In this document: piece by piece, positions 8,199 through 16,647 of the stretch
Layout: every line of letters begins with the position of its first letter
Numbering within the stretch: the first letter of the stretch is position 1
Assembly: GCF_002218195.1 (NCBI RefSeq)
Contig: NZ_CP022336.1
Span: 1,545,001-1,609,000, forward strand
Direction: 5' to 3'
DNA: 64,000 bases
Source: Sphingorhabdus sp. SMR4y
GTDB lineage: Bacteria > Pseudomonadota > Alphaproteobacteria > Sphingomonadales > Sphingomonadaceae
The notes under the pieces: model-generated
Databases searched by the model: none
Seen by the model: only the letters and a program-made list of their open reading frames with translations
Told to the model about the DNA's origin: nothing
Translations under genes and position numbers: made by a program

Positions 8199-10880
8199 CT
8201 AGCTCGCGAGATTTCTCAGCACATAATGCAGTATGCCGCCATTGAGGAAATATTCCATTTCATTGGCGGTATCGATCCGGCAGATCGTCTGGAAGGTCGA
8301 GGTTGTGCCGTCGGCGCGGGTCATTTCGACTTCGACTTCCTGCAACGGCTTCAGCGTTGCGACGCCCTTGATCGTGAAGCTCTCGCTGCCATCGAGGCTG
8401 AGGAGTTCGCGATCAAAACCCTCGGCGAACTGCAAGGGAAGAACGCCCATGCCGACGAGGTTCGAACGGTGGATCCGCTCGTAGCTTTCGACGATGACAG
8501 CGCGAACGCCGAGCAGGTTGGTGCCCTTCGCCGCCCAGTCGCGGGAGGAACCGGTGCCGTACTGCTCACCGCCGATGACGACCAATGGCGTGCCGTCGGC
8601 CTTGTGCTTCATCGCGGCGTCGTAGATCGGCATGACCTGGCCGTTATATTTGGTGTAACCGCCTTCTTTTCCGTCGGCCATTTCGTTTTTGATTCTGATG
8701 TTGGCGAAAGTGCCTCTCATCATGACTTCGTGGTTGCCGCGGCGGGAGCCGTATGAATTGAAGTCCTGCTTGCTAACCTGATGATTTTTCAGATATTCTC
8801 CAGCAGGGCTGTCCTCCTTGATCGCGCCGGCTGGCGAGATGTGGTCGGTGGTAATGCTGTCACCGAGCAGCGCCAGCGTCTTCGCCTCGATGATATCGCC
8901 GACCGGTTCGGGCGTCATCGTCATGCCTTCAAAATAAGGCGGATTGGCAACATAGGTCGAGCCCGCGCGCCATTGATAGGTGTCGCCGCCGGTGACGTCG
9001 ATATCCTGCCAGGCCGCGTCGCCCTTGTAGACATCGGCATAGCGGCTCATGAACATCTCGCGGTTGACCGCCCCGCCCATCGCTGCGTTGACCTCGGCAT
9101 TGGTCGGCCAGATGTCCTTGAGGAACACGTCCTCGCCGTCCTTGCCCTGGCCGATCGGCGTTTCATACATGTCGAGACGCACCGTGCCCTTCAGCGCATA
9201 GGCGACAACCAGCGGCGGCGAAGCGAGATAATTGGCCTGCACGTCCTGCGACACCCGGCCCTCGAAATTGCGGTTGCCCGACAGCACCGACGCGGCGACA
9301 ATGCCATTGTCGTTGATCGCCTTGCTGATCGGCGCCGGCAGCGGACCGCTATTACCGATACAGGTGGTGCAGCCATAGCCGACCAGGTTGAAGCCGAGAT
9401 AGTCCAGATCATCCTGCAATCCCGCCTTGTTGAGATAGTCGGTCACCACCTGCGATCCCGGCGCCAGCGAGCTTTTCACCCATGGCTTGCGCTGCAGACC
9501 CTTTTCGCGCGCCTTTTTCGCGACCAGACCGGCGGCGATCAGCACGCTCGGGTTGGAGGTGTTGGTGCAGGAGGTAATCGCGGCAATCGCGACATCGCCA
9601 TGGGCAAAGCCATGATCGCTGCCCTCGACATCGACCCGCTTGCCGTCATCCTCGACCCCGAAGACCTTCTGCAGGTCGCGGTTGAACTCTTCGTCCAGCT
9701 CACTCATCGACACGCGCTGCTGCGGCAGTTTCGGTCCGGAGAGCGACGGCACGACGCTGCTGATGTCGAGCTCCAGCGTCTTGGTGTAGATCGCGTCCTT
9801 GGTGGTCTCGTCATAGCGCCAGAAGCCTTGCTCCCGCGCATAGGCTTCGGTCAGCGCGATCTCGTCGGCGCTGCGGCCGGTCAGCTCGAGATATTCCAGC
9901 GTCTTTTCGTCGATCGGGAAATAGCCGCAGGTCGCGCCATATTCCGGCGCCATATTGGCAATGGTCGCGCGATCGGCGAGCGACAGTTCCTTCAGGCCCG
10001 GACCGTAAAATTCGACAAAGCTGCCGACCACGCCGACTTCGCGCAGCATCTGCACGCAGGTCAGCACCAGATCGGTCGCGGTAATGCCCTCGGCCAGCTT
10101 GCCGGTCAGCTTGAAGCCGACAACCGGTGGAATCAGCATCGACACCGGCTGGCCGAGCATCGCGGCTTCCGCCTCGATCCCGCCAACGCCCCAGCCGAGC
10201 ACGCCGAGACCGTTGATCATCGTGGTGTGGCTGTCGGTGCCGACGCAGGTGTCGGGATAGGCGACCAGATTGCCGTCGGCATCTTTCGACGACCAGACCG
10301 CCTTGGCGATATATTCCAGGTTCACCTGGTGGCAGATGCCGGTTCCCGGCGGCACCACGGAGAAATTGTCAAACGCCTGCGAACCCCATTTCAAGAATTC
10401 ATAGCGCTCCATGTTGCGCTGATATTCCAGCGCGACATTATTTTCAAAAGCCTGCGGCGTGCCGAATTCGTCGACCATCACCGAGTGATCGATGACCAGA
10501 TGCACCGGCACCTGCGGGTTGATCTTTTCAGCATCGCCGCCGAGCGCCTTGATCCCGTCGCGCATCGCGGCGAGATCAACCACCGCGGGCACGCCGGTGA
10601 AATCCTGCATCAGCACGCGGGCCGGGCGATATTGAATTTCCGCCGCGCTCTTGGCTTCCTTCTGCCAGTCGACCACCGCCTGCGCGTCTTTGGCGTCCAC
10701 GGTAAAGCCGCCATCCTCGAAGCGCAGCATATTTTCCAGCAGCACTTTCAGCGTGTAGGGCAGCTGGTCGATATTGCCGAGCTTTTCCGCCGCCTTGGCG
10801 AGCGAATAATAGCTGTAGTCGGTGCCGTTGACGGTCATCGTCGAGCGGGTGCCGAGTGTGTCTTTGCCGGTGGTTGTCAT
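8199..10880 (-). CDS. acnA: Aconitate hydratase A
   Basis: An 893-residue cytoplasmic enzyme, the usual length for AcnA, interconverting citrate and isocitrate through cis-aconitate in the TCA cycle. The three [4Fe-4S] cysteines are visible: one in [14 protein letters not shown] (about residue 437) and two in [14 protein letters not shown] (about residues 503 and 506). The C-terminal swivel domain carries the substrate-loop [20 protein letters not shown] and the [13 protein letters not shown] motif. It belongs to the iron-regulatory-protein-like aconitase A group by length and motif order. The ATG has GGAG 10 bases upstream. It is transcribed alone, pointing away from the Dcm cassette. Confidence 0.97.
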   Translation of the reverse strand: MTTTGKDTLGTRSTMTVNGTDYSYYSLAKAAEKLGNIDQLPYTLKVLLENMLRFEDGGFTVDAKDAQAVVDWQKEAKSAAEIQYRPARVLMQDFTGVPAVVDLAAMRDGIKALGGDAEKINPQVPVHLVIDHSVMVDEFGTPQAFENNVALEYQRNMERYEFLKWGSQAFDNFSVVPPGTGICHQVNLEYIAKAVWSSKDADGNLVAYPDTCVGTDSHTTMINGLGVLGWGVGGIEAEAAMLGQPVSMLIPPVVGFKLTGKLAEGITATDLVLTCVQMLREVGVVGSFVEFYGPGLKELSLADRATIANMAPEYGATCGYFPIDEKTLEYLELTGRSADEIALTEAYAREQGFWRYDETTKDAIYTKTLELDISSVVPSLSGPKLPQQRVSMSELDEEFNRDLQKVFGVEDDGKRVDVEGSDHGFAHGDVAIAAITSCTNTSNPSVLIAAGLVAKKAREKGLQRKPWVKSSLAPGSQVVTDYLNKAGLQDDLDYLGFNLVGYGCTTCIGNSGPLPAPISKAINDNGIVAASVLSGNRNFEGRVSQDVQANYLASPPLVVAYALKGTVRLDMYETPIGQGKDGEDVFLKDIWPTNAEVNAAMGGAVNREMFMSRYADVYKGDAAWQDIDVTGGDTYQWRAGSTYVANPPYFEGMTMTPEPVGDIIEAKTLALLGDSITTDHISPAGAIKEDSPAGEYLKNHQVSKQDFNSYGSRRGNHEVMMRGTFANIRIKNEMADGKEGGYTKYNGQVMPIYDAAMKHKADGTPLVVIGGEQYGTGSSRDWAAKGTNLLGVRAVIVESYERIHRSNLVGMGVLPLQFAEGFDRELLSLDGSESFTIKGVATLKPLQEVEVEMTRADGTTSTFQTICRIDTANEMEYFLNGGILHYVLRNLAS

Positions 10881-11030
10881 GGGTCTTTGCTCCGTTTTCT
10901 TATCGTTGGTTCAACCGCATGGGGAGAGCGTTGTAGGCAGCGCAGACGGTTGATGAATCAGGTTCGGGAGCGCTTTAGCTTATGGGTGTGGGAGTGGCAA
11001 TGGGTGGCAGCGTGAACAAAAGGAAAACAG

Positions 11031-12266
11031 TTGTCAGAATTAAGTAGATATGCAATTAACAATGCCGATGTCACCGAACAATTTTGGAGCCAAGTTTTGT
11101 ACACCAAAGATGACATAGAAAGTGCGTCAATCGGTACTCAGCGTGCGATCGCAGTCGAAAAAGCATTAGGGAACCTACCTGAACATTTGTCAGAATCCCG
11201 CGAAAACTTTAGATTTATAGATTTGTTTGCGGGCATTGGTGGAATTAGAATTCCGTTCGAAGAACTGGGTGGCTCATGTGTCTTGACTTCTGAATGGGAT
11301 AAATTTGCCCAGCTGACTTATGAAAGAAATTTCGGAGAAGTTCCACAAGGCGATATCACTAAAATTAGCGCGAAGTCTGTTCCGGATCATGAACTCTTGC
11401 TAGCAGGGTTTCCTTGCCAAGCATTCTCGTTGGCCGGCTTCAAGAGAGGTTTTTCCGATACCAGAGGAACCATGTTCTTCGAAATACAGCGTATGTTGGC
11501 AACTAAAAGGCCGAAAGCGTTTCTTCTTGAAAATGTGAAGCAACTTCGCGGACATGATGGTGGCCGTACTTTAGAGACAATATTAAAAATATTGAGGGGA
11601 GAAGACACGCCTTCGATCCCGCTCGACGTTCCGATGAGTCCTGAAGCTCGGCGCAGCATGTCTGTGAAACTGAACTATAATGTCGAGTATAAAGTTCTGA
11701 AAGCAACCGAGTTCGGTGTACCTCAAAACCGGGAACGCATATACATAGTCGGCTTCGATAAAGACGAATTTCCGGCACTGGACCTTAAAGATTTCTTCCA
11801 AAATTTGTCAGGAAAAGTTGAAACAACCAGACTTGGCGATGCACTTCAATCGCCTGAATCTATCCCAGAGAAATATACCATTTCTGACAAGCTACTCCTT
11901 GGTTTGGAAAAGCGGATGGAACGGCACCGGTTGAAGGGTAACGGGTTTGGCCACAGTGTGTTCAACTACGATAGCAAGCACTGTAATACAATTACCTCGC
12001 GCTATTATAAGGACGGACGGGAAATCCTGATCGACCAAAGTAAATTTGGTAAAAATCCAAGAAAATTAACACCTCGGGAATGCGCAAACATTCAAGGGTT
12101 CCCTGAGTGGTTCGATGTCTCGGCGGTCTCGGATACACAAGCTTATCGTCAGTTCGGAAATTCGGTATCCGTCCCCGTGATCCGATCAATTGCGAAGTCC
12201 ATGATAAATATTTTGCAATCTCAAACTGCGGTTCAGGAAAACGAGAAAGAAATCGCTGTTGGTTGA
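11031..12266 (+). CDS. Dcm-like DNA (cytosine-5)-methyltransferase
   Basis: A 411-residue C5-methylase. Motifs in order: I, DLFAGIGG (about residues 64-71); IV, GFPCQAFS with the catalytic Cys near 129; VI, LLENV; VIII, PQNRERIYIVGF; IX/X, RKLTPRECANIQGFPEWF and AYRQFGNSV. The target region and spacing, including KGNGFGHSVFNYDS and ITSRYYKDGREILID, resemble E. coli Dcm, so a CCWGG-like target is a reasonable guess but unproven. The start is a TTG with AAGGA 7 bases upstream. Base composition is clearly AT-richer than acnA next door, a sign of transfer. The stop overlaps the vsr start, giving a methylase-repair operon. Confidence 0.93.
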   Translation: MSELSRYAINNADVTEQFWSQVLYTKDDIESASIGTQRAIAVEKALGNLPEHLSESRENFRFIDLFAGIGGIRIPFEELGGSCVLTSEWDKFAQLTYERNFGEVPQGDITKISAKSVPDHELLLAGFPCQAFSLAGFKRGFSDTRGTMFFEIQRMLATKRPKAFLLENVKQLRGHDGGRTLETILKILRGEDTPSIPLDVPMSPEARRSMSVKLNYNVEYKVLKATEFGVPQNRERIYIVGFDKDEFPALDLKDFFQNLSGKVETTRLGDALQSPESIPEKYTISDKLLLGLEKRMERHRLKGNGFGHSVFNYDSKHCNTITSRYYKDGREILIDQSKFGKNPRKLTPRECANIQGFPEWFDVSAVSDTQAYRQFGNSVSVPVIRSIAKSMINILQSQTAVQENEKEIAVG

Positions 12267-12732
12267 CATTGTTTCGCCCGAAAAGCGTAGCAAAATGATG
12301 GCTGGGATTTCGGGGAAGAATACGAAGCCCGAATTAATCGTGCGGCGAATCCTTCATTCGCAGGGATTCCGATATCGGCTGCATGACAAATCGCTTCCAG
12401 GAAAACCGGACATCGTTTTAAGAAAATGGAACAAGGTTATCCTTGTTGATGGTTGCTTTTGGCATGGCCATAAAGACTGTGCTATATTCAGATTGCCTAA
12501 ATCAAGAACCGAATTTTGGCAGGCGAAAATCCAAAACAATATTCAGCGAGACCAAGCCAACATAAAACTTTTGGTATCGGAAGGTTGGGGAATTATTCGT
12601 ATTTGGGAATGCGCCACAAAAGGAAAGACACGAATTTCACCTCAAACCATGGCCGAAATCTTGAAAAAATCTGTCACGAAAAACCAGGCATTTGCTGAAG
12701 TTCGTGGAGGACCAGAAACTATCCGTACATAG
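12259..12732 (+). CDS. vsr: Very short patch repair endonuclease
   Basis: A 157-residue Vsr protein. MVDIVSPEKRSKMMAGISGK and NTKPELIVRRILHSQGFRYR are the conserved N-terminal lines; RLHDKSLPGKPDIVL and VDGCFWHGHKDC contain the catalytic Asp, the zinc-associated Cys/His residues and the FWHGH motif. It nicks 5' of the T in T:G mismatches that arise by deamination of 5-methylcytosine. The start is TTG at 12259, overlapping the methylase stop by 8 bases, so it is coupled to it. The C terminus runs a few residues longer than needed and overlaps the convergent HNH gene by 14 bases. Confidence 0.93.
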   Translation: MVDIVSPEKRSKMMAGISGKNTKPELIVRRILHSQGFRYRLHDKSLPGKPDIVLRKWNKVILVDGCFWHGHKDCAIFRLPKSRTEFWQAKIQNNIQRDQANIKLLVSEGWGIIRIWECATKGKTRISPQTMAEILKKSVTKNQAFAEVRGGPETIRT

Positions 12733-13591
12733 CGAATATGTCGTCACTTACTAAATCGAGTGATCGAATAAAATCGAGCCTTGTCTTTACGAGTATGTTC
12801 AACGAATCGACGATGTCATCGAACTTTCCGTGATGCAACATTCGATGAGATAGGGGATTAAGGACACATATATTCTCGATTGTATCAAGATTAATAGCAT
12901 CTTTGTATACCGTCTGCAGTTTCATAGGAACAAGATGATGTGCTTCCATGAATGGATTTCCAGTTGCTCTAGACACGAAAGTTGGGAATTCTGGATGGAT
13001 TTCACATTCGTAATTTTTAGACTTTAGTGCGCCAGCGGCTATCTTCGGGTCACGCTTCCATTGCATAGAATGGCTTTCCATCTGCTCGGGGGCGGCACTA
13101 TTGGCTTCGCTTTGAAAGTCGTCGATTTCGGCTTCGAGCAAGTGCCGATCATCAAATTGAAGTTCGTCATTTTTCAAGGCTCCGAACAACTTTTGACTAA
13201 AATTACAAATCCAGATCTCGCCTTTCTTTGTGAAAATTCCCCAGAATTCTCCTTCAGTCACCTTGAATTCTTCTGCATTGAAGTAAAGGCGAAGTTCCGT
13301 TCCTTTCGATTTGGCGTATTTCAGCTTGGGATACACTACTTGACCGGTAGTGAAGTGTCTAAAAGCTCGCCGAGCATCTAAACCTTTGCTAGCAAGCACC
13401 TCATCATTACCGCGATATTCGGAAAGCTCGGCTTCCCCGAAATAGTTTAAGGCCAATTTTTTTTCTTCGCCCGTAAGGGTAACCTGGCCATCATCTGCCT
13501 CTGTCGGAGTGACAATCGAATAAGCACCTTTATCAGCGCCGAAAAAAGCACATAGTCTCTGATCAAAAGGTTTGTCGCCACTCACCGCCAT
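12719..13591 (-). CDS. HNH nuclease, probable restriction partner of the Dcm/Vsr cassette
   Basis: About 290 residues. The C-terminal third carries an HNH nuclease: YECEIHPEFPTF, then GNPFMEAHHLVPMK with the paired His, and ENICVLNPLSHRMLHHG with the Asn/His metal ligands. The N-terminal two thirds are unassigned. I prefer the ATG at 13591, which follows AAGGGGGG, over the GTG at 13645 (18 residues longer, no ribosome site). It converges on vsr with overlapping ends and shares the AT-rich composition of the cassette. Its position makes it the likely restriction endonuclease for the Dcm-like methylase; this is inferred from context only. Confidence 0.75.
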   Translation of the reverse strand: MAVSGDKPFDQRLCAFFGADKGAYSIVTPTEADDGQVTLTGEEKKLALNYFGEAELSEYRGNDEVLASKGLDARRAFRHFTTGQVVYPKLKYAKSKGTELRLYFNAEEFKVTEGEFWGIFTKKGEIWICNFSQKLFGALKNDELQFDDRHLLEAEIDDFQSEANSAAPEQMESHSMQWKRDPKIAAGALKSKNYECEIHPEFPTFVSRATGNPFMEAHHLVPMKLQTVYKDAINLDTIENICVLNPLSHRMLHHGKFDDIVDSLNILVKTRLDFIRSLDLVSDDIFAMYG

Positions 13592-13665
13592 ATTGCCCCC
13601 CTTTTCGACAATTTTTTCAATAAGCATGTGTAATGTTTTACTCACGAATGGATAGATGAAAAATA

Positions 13666-13701
13666 GGAATTACGGTGACAGGTGGAATTACGGAGACAGG
13701 T
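13666..13701. repeat. Tandem 18-bp direct repeat
   Basis: Two head-to-tail copies of GGAATTACGGTGACAGGT; the second reads GGAATTACGGAGACAGGT, one mismatch. They sit upstream of the HNH gene, just before the palindromic repeat cluster. Motifs of the AATTACGGTGACAG type are, as I recall, frequent in the non-coding part of REP-associated tyrosine transposase elements, so this may be a relic; no transposase frame is present. Confidence 0.6.
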
Positions 13702-13824
13702 GCAACAATCCCCAAATAGGGGACCGATAAACCCTCAAATCTCTCGGTCCTGATGACGGAATATGCCCAGCACTGCCTTAAATATCTCTTGGACCAGCGT
13801 CAGAAAGACTCGGACTGCCGTAAT

Positions 13825-13895
13825 CCGTTCGCACTGAGCTTGTCGAAGTGCACCTGTCGTCTAGAAGTGTCCTTCGACAAGCTCAGGACGAACGG
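13825..13895. repeat. Sphingomonad-type palindromic repeat pair (copy A)
   Basis: An inverted pair: CCGTTCGCACTGAGCTTGTC... at 13825-13851 and its near reverse complement ending GCTCAGGACGAACGG at 13868-13895. The spacer is 16 bases. Paired this way they would form a stem of about 27 bp. The same element occurs at 14047, 37655, 55978, 56102 and inside ileS at 57727. Confidence 0.85.
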
Positions 13896-13910
13896 GGGTG
13901 GGGTGAGCTC

Positions 13911-14006
13911 GTCATCCTGAACTTGGTTCAGGATCCCGTGAGATTGGGCTGTGCCGGTGGGGTCCTGAGCCGAAGGCCACCGCAAGGTAAACGAGTTCAG
14001 GATGAC
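13911..14006. repeat. Second inverted-repeat family (GTCATCCTGAAC type)
   Basis: GTCATCCTGAACTTGGTTCA at 13911 contains its own small palindrome (CCTGAAC...GTTCAGG), and a divergent reverse copy ends GAGTTCAGGATGAC at 13993-14006. Between them lies GGTCCTGAGCCGAAGGCCAC, related to similar intergenic repeats. This is a different family from the CTTCGACAAGCTCAG element on either side. Confidence 0.7.
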
Positions 14007-14046
14007 GACGCTGTTGCGGTGAGATGGTGATGGTTGGGCTACCCCA

Positions 14047-14138
14047 CCGTTCGTGCTGAGCTTGTCGAAGCACGGGCTAGCGCCACCAAGTGCCCCTATT
14101 GCCGAAAGATGTCCTTCGACAGGCTCAGGACGAACGGT
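14047..14138. repeat. Palindromic repeat pair (copy B)
   Basis: CCGTTCGTGCTGAGCTTGTC... at 14047-14075 and the inverted partner TGTCCTTCGACAGGCTCAGG... at 14110-14138, separated by 34 bases. It ends 16 bases past the stop of the cinA-like gene, where it could serve as a transcript-end hairpin, though there is no T-run. Confidence 0.85.
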
Positions 14139-14154
14139 AGCACGGTCCCCGCCG

Positions 14155-14913
14155 CTAGATCCCGCCGTCAGTGACCTCGTAGCCGGCTTCTTCCAGCCCG
14201 GCTTTCAGCGCGACGCGGCAGGTTTCCAGGTCGTGCGGGTCGGTCGAGCGGACGACGAAATTGGCGCCGACCGTGCCGTTGCGAAAGAAGGGATAGCTGC
14301 CGATGACGCAGCTTTCGTGCGCCTTTTCCGCCTGGCGCAGCACGTCGGCGATCTCGCTTTCCGGGGCCCAGGCGCCGAGTGTCACGGACAGGAGCGGCGC
14401 GCCGCCTTCGAGCGTGCCGGTCAGCGCGTCGAGCATGCCGGCGGTGATATGGGGGACGCCGGCCATCAGATAGAGATTGTCGATGCGGATGCCGGGGGCG
14501 CCGGACATGCGGTTCTCGATCAGCTCGGCGCCCTCGGGCACGCGGGCCATGCGCAGCCGGCCCTCGTTGAGGCCGCCGCGGCTCTCGTAATATTGCTCCA
14601 GGATCGCGCGGGCCGTCGGGTGGATCACGACCTCGACGCCGAGCGCCGCGGCGACCGCGTCGACGGTGATGTCGTCATGGGTCGGGCCGATGCCGCCGGT
14701 GGTGAAGAGATAGTCGTTGCGCGCGCGCAGGATGTTCACCGCCTCGGCGATATGGTCCATGTCGTCGGCGATCACGCGGACCTCGGCGAGGCGGATGCCC
14801 TGCACGTTGAGCCAGCTCGCGACCTGGGCGATATTCTTGTCCTGGGTGCGGCCGGAGAGGATTTCGTCGCCGATCACGATCAGCGCGGCGGTCCAGATTT
14901 TTTCATTGCTCAT
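14155..14913 (-). CDS. Competence/damage-inducible protein A-like molybdopterin-binding domain protein
   Basis: A 252-residue protein with the MoaB/Mog (MPT-binding) fold in its N-terminal 170 residues. WTAALIVIGDEILSGRTQDK and FTTGGIGPTHDDITVDAVA are the standard signatures, the latter forming the nucleotide/pterin-binding loop. It has the CinA N-terminal domain only; the C-terminal amidase (PncC) domain of full CinA is absent, as is common in alphaproteobacteria. In CinA-family proteins this domain has ADP-ribose pyrophosphatase activity; that is only a possibility here. GC content is high, as in the native backbone, in contrast with both flanking AT-rich blocks. Confidence 0.85.
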   Translation of the reverse strand: MSNEKIWTAALIVIGDEILSGRTQDKNIAQVASWLNVQGIRLAEVRVIADDMDHIAEAVNILRARNDYLFTTGGIGPTHDDITVDAVAAALGVEVVIHPTARAILEQYYESRGGLNEGRLRMARVPEGAELIENRMSGAPGIRIDNLYLMAGVPHITAGMLDALTGTLEGGAPLLSVTLGAWAPESEIADVLRQAEKAHESCVIGSYPFFRNGTVGANFVVRSTDPHDLETCRVALKAGLEEAGYEVTDGGI

Positions 14914-15258
14914 GCTGCTGCTATAGAGCGATGCCGGGCGCTTTGGGAATATGTTATTTGGTACCGGTGGCCGGCTTTGTTCGCCAGTCGGGCTGATCGC
15001 CTGATTGAGGGTGCGCGTGATGGTACGCGTGATGGCCCGCCCGATGGCCGGCCCGATAATCCGGGCGCGGCGGACGGGCGATGCGGACGGGCGGCAGGCC
15101 GGGGCCGGTCAGGCCATATTGCAACCGGCCTGGCCTCACGGTGATCAGATTCCCCCGTTCCCCGGGCGGGCCGCATGAGGCAAGCGGGTTCAGATCCGGC
15201 AAAAATCACCGCTATTTCGGGTCTCGCCAAACGGCCACGCGATGCCTATATAGGCCGC
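14914..15258. other. Divergent intergenic region cinA-like/map
   Basis: A 345-base GC-rich spacer between divergently transcribed genes with no credible coding frame. It should hold both promoters, but I see no clear -35/-10 pair. Its one obvious feature is the 12-bp tandem repeat listed separately. Frames crossing it are arginine/proline-rich and look like composition artefacts. Confidence 0.6.
15015..15062. repeat. Four degenerate 12-bp tandem repeats
   Basis: Head-to-tail units GCGTGATGGTAC, GCGTGATGGCCC, GCCCGATGGCCG and GCCCGATAATCC. They lie in the divergent spacer upstream of map. Likely products of replication slippage; a regulatory role is not supported. Confidence 0.7.
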
Positions 15259-16083
15259 ATGACAGACTATATGACCGTAGAAGACACCACCCCGCAATCC
15301 CGCACCGGCGCGATCAAGCTGCACGGGCCGGAAGCTTTTGAAGGCATGCGCAAGGCCGGACGCCTCGCCGCCGATATCCTCGACAGCCTGGTCCCGCATG
15401 TCGTCCCCGGCGTCACCACCGGCGCGCTCGACGACATGGTCCGCCAGCAGGCCTTTGCCGCCGGCGCGGTCCCCGCGACCCTAGGCTATCGCGGATTTAC
15501 CCATAGCTGCTGCACCTCGATCAACCATGTCGTCTGCCACGGTATTCCCGGTGACAAGAAGCTCAACGAGGGCGATATCGTCAATATCGACGTGACCGTG
15601 ATCGTCGACGGCTGGCACGGCGACACCAGCCGCATGTATCTGGTCGGCAAGACCCCGATCAAGGCAAGCAAGCTGGTCCAGGTGACCTATGAATGCCTGA
15701 TGCTCGGCATCGAGCAGGCGGTCCCGGGCAACCGGATGGGCGACGTTGCCCACGCGATCCAGAGCCACGCCGAAGCCCACCGCTATTCGGTGGTCCGCGA
15801 TTTCTGTGGCCACGGCCTCGGCCAGATGTTCCACGACGCCCCCGAAGTCGTCCACGCCGGCCGCCCCGGCACCGGCCCGGAACTGCGCCCCGGCATGTTC
15901 TTCACCATCGAGCCGATGATCAATATCGGAAAATATGCCTGCAAGATGCTGGATGATGGCTGGACGGCGGTGACCCGCGACCGGTCGCTGACGGCGCAGT
16001 TCGAGCATAGTATCGGGATTACCGAGGACGGGAACGAGATATTTACGAAGAGTGCGGCTGGGTTGGATGCGCCGCCTTATTAG
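15259..16083 (+). CDS. map: Methionine aminopeptidase, type I
   Basis: A 274-residue enzyme that removes the initiator Met from nascent proteins. All five metal ligands are visible: Asp in GDIVNIDVTVIVDG, Asp in WHGDTSRMYLVG, His in FCGHGLGQMFHDAP, Glu in GMFFTIEPMINIG and Glu in AQFEHSIGIT; the substrate His lies in FTHSCCTSINHVVCHG. It lacks the type II insert. I start at ATG 15259 (MTDYMTVED); the next ATG at 15271 is an alternative, and the frame back to 15175 is unlikely to be coding. Neither start has a strong ribosome site. Its 3' end overlaps a truncated antitoxin-like frame on the other strand. Confidence 0.96.
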   Translation: MTDYMTVEDTTPQSRTGAIKLHGPEAFEGMRKAGRLAADILDSLVPHVVPGVTTGALDDMVRQQAFAAGAVPATLGYRGFTHSCCTSINHVVCHGIPGDKKLNEGDIVNIDVTVIVDGWHGDTSRMYLVGKTPIKASKLVQVTYECLMLGIEQAVPGNRMGDVAHAIQSHAEAHRYSVVRDFCGHGLGQMFHDAPEVVHAGRPGTGPELRPGMFFTIEPMINIGKYACKMLDDGWTAVTRDRSLTAQFEHSIGITEDGNEIFTKSAAGLDAPPY

Positions 16084-16186
16084 GTTTTGCTTCCGGCACA
16101 ATGCGCGCGCGGAATCGCTTGCCCTGAACGAAGGCGGTCGCATCCTTGACGCCTTTCAAGATGCCAATAAAATCTTTGTGCTTCAT
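16043..16186 (-). pseudogene. Truncated HTH antitoxin-like gene (HigA/XRE type, N-terminal remnant)
   Basis: A 47-codon frame starting MKHKDFIGILKGVKDATAFV and QGKRFRARIVP, preceded by GGAG at 9 bases. This opening resembles the N terminus of XRE-family antitoxins of the HigA kind, which start M-x-x-K-x-F-x-x-I-x-x-G-x-x-x-A and then continue into a helix-turn-helix. Here the frame stops about 15 residues later, before any DNA-binding helix, and its tail lies inside map on the opposite strand. No partner toxin is adjacent. I read it as a remnant left when the neighbouring AT-rich block was inserted or deleted; a genuine 47-residue protein is possible but less likely. Confidence 0.4.
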
Positions 16187-16302
16187 TGTCTCGACTCCAA
16201 GCTGCCCGCATTGTCACGGATTAAGCCACGAGCAAGCGGCTCAACTGTAGGTTGTGTCGAATATAATCTAGCGATTAATAGCAGAAATACTAATGACGTT
16301 TA

Positions 16303-16647
16303 CTAGCTGACAAACCAACGGTGTTCTTTTCCATCCCAACCGTGATATCTATTGTGAAATGCAGATAATACACCCTCATACTGAGACATAACTAAAATTG
16401 CATCACTGTATTGAGGAAGCACTTCGTCATCTAGAAGATCAAGGTACTTGCTTTCTGGTTCGTCGTGGGTGAAGGATTTTATGTCTTCAAGAATTCTATT
16501 GATGAATTTAACTTTCGATTCGCTGAGAGTGTCAGCTGGTTTTTTCATTCCAAGAGCTTTCAGTTCTTTGTGCATATGCAGAAAGGCTGACGCGACCCCA
16601 TCATAAGCTTCCGCTTTCTCCTTGGTAGTAGAGCTCTGCATTTTCAT
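16303..16647 (-). CDS. Unknown small helical protein, third gene of nuclease cassette
   Basis: A 114-residue protein without recognised domains, signal peptide or membrane helices. It is mostly charged alpha-helix, with the conserved-looking stretch YLDLLDDEVLPQYSDAILVM and SQYEGVLSAFHNRY. This pairs with FDLFDPDDVPSNSDATVVLT and SYLEELERY in the 125-residue neighbour, so the two are diverged paralogues. The ATG overlaps the upstream stop by 4 bases (ATGA), which indicates translational coupling. The gene is AT-rich like the rest of the cassette. I do not recognise its function; an accessory or immunity-type partner of the nuclease is conceivable. Confidence 0.75.
   Translation of the reverse strand: MKMQSSTTKEKAEAYDGVASAFLHMHKELKALGMKKPADTLSESKVKFINRILEDIKSFTHDEPESKYLDLLDDEVLPQYSDAILVMSQYEGVLSAFHNRYHGWDGKEHRWFVS

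Larger units (their letters stand above)
13702..14154. other. Gene-free, repeat-laden spacer
   Basis: About 450 bases between the HNH gene and the cinA-like gene with no convincing coding region on either strand. The left third (13702-13820) is unique sequence without recognisable features. The rest is occupied by three groups of inverted repeats, described separately. The small frames across it translate the repeats themselves. Confidence 0.7.

Noticed and set aside
8781-11015. 744-codon plus-strand frame opposite acnA
   Set aside because: Antisense shadow of a GC-rich gene; rich in Arg/His/Ala with no family pattern.
10881-11030. Integration attachment site left of the restriction cassette
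   Set aside because: No tRNA, integrase or direct repeat found on either side of the AT-rich block.
13825-14138. CRISPR array
   Set aside because: Repeats are inverted pairs of uneven spacing from more than one family; no constant-length spacers and no cas genes.
14053-15144. 363-codon plus-strand frame opposite the cinA-like gene
   Set aside because: Antisense shadow that also translates repeat sequence at its start (LSLSKHGLAPP).
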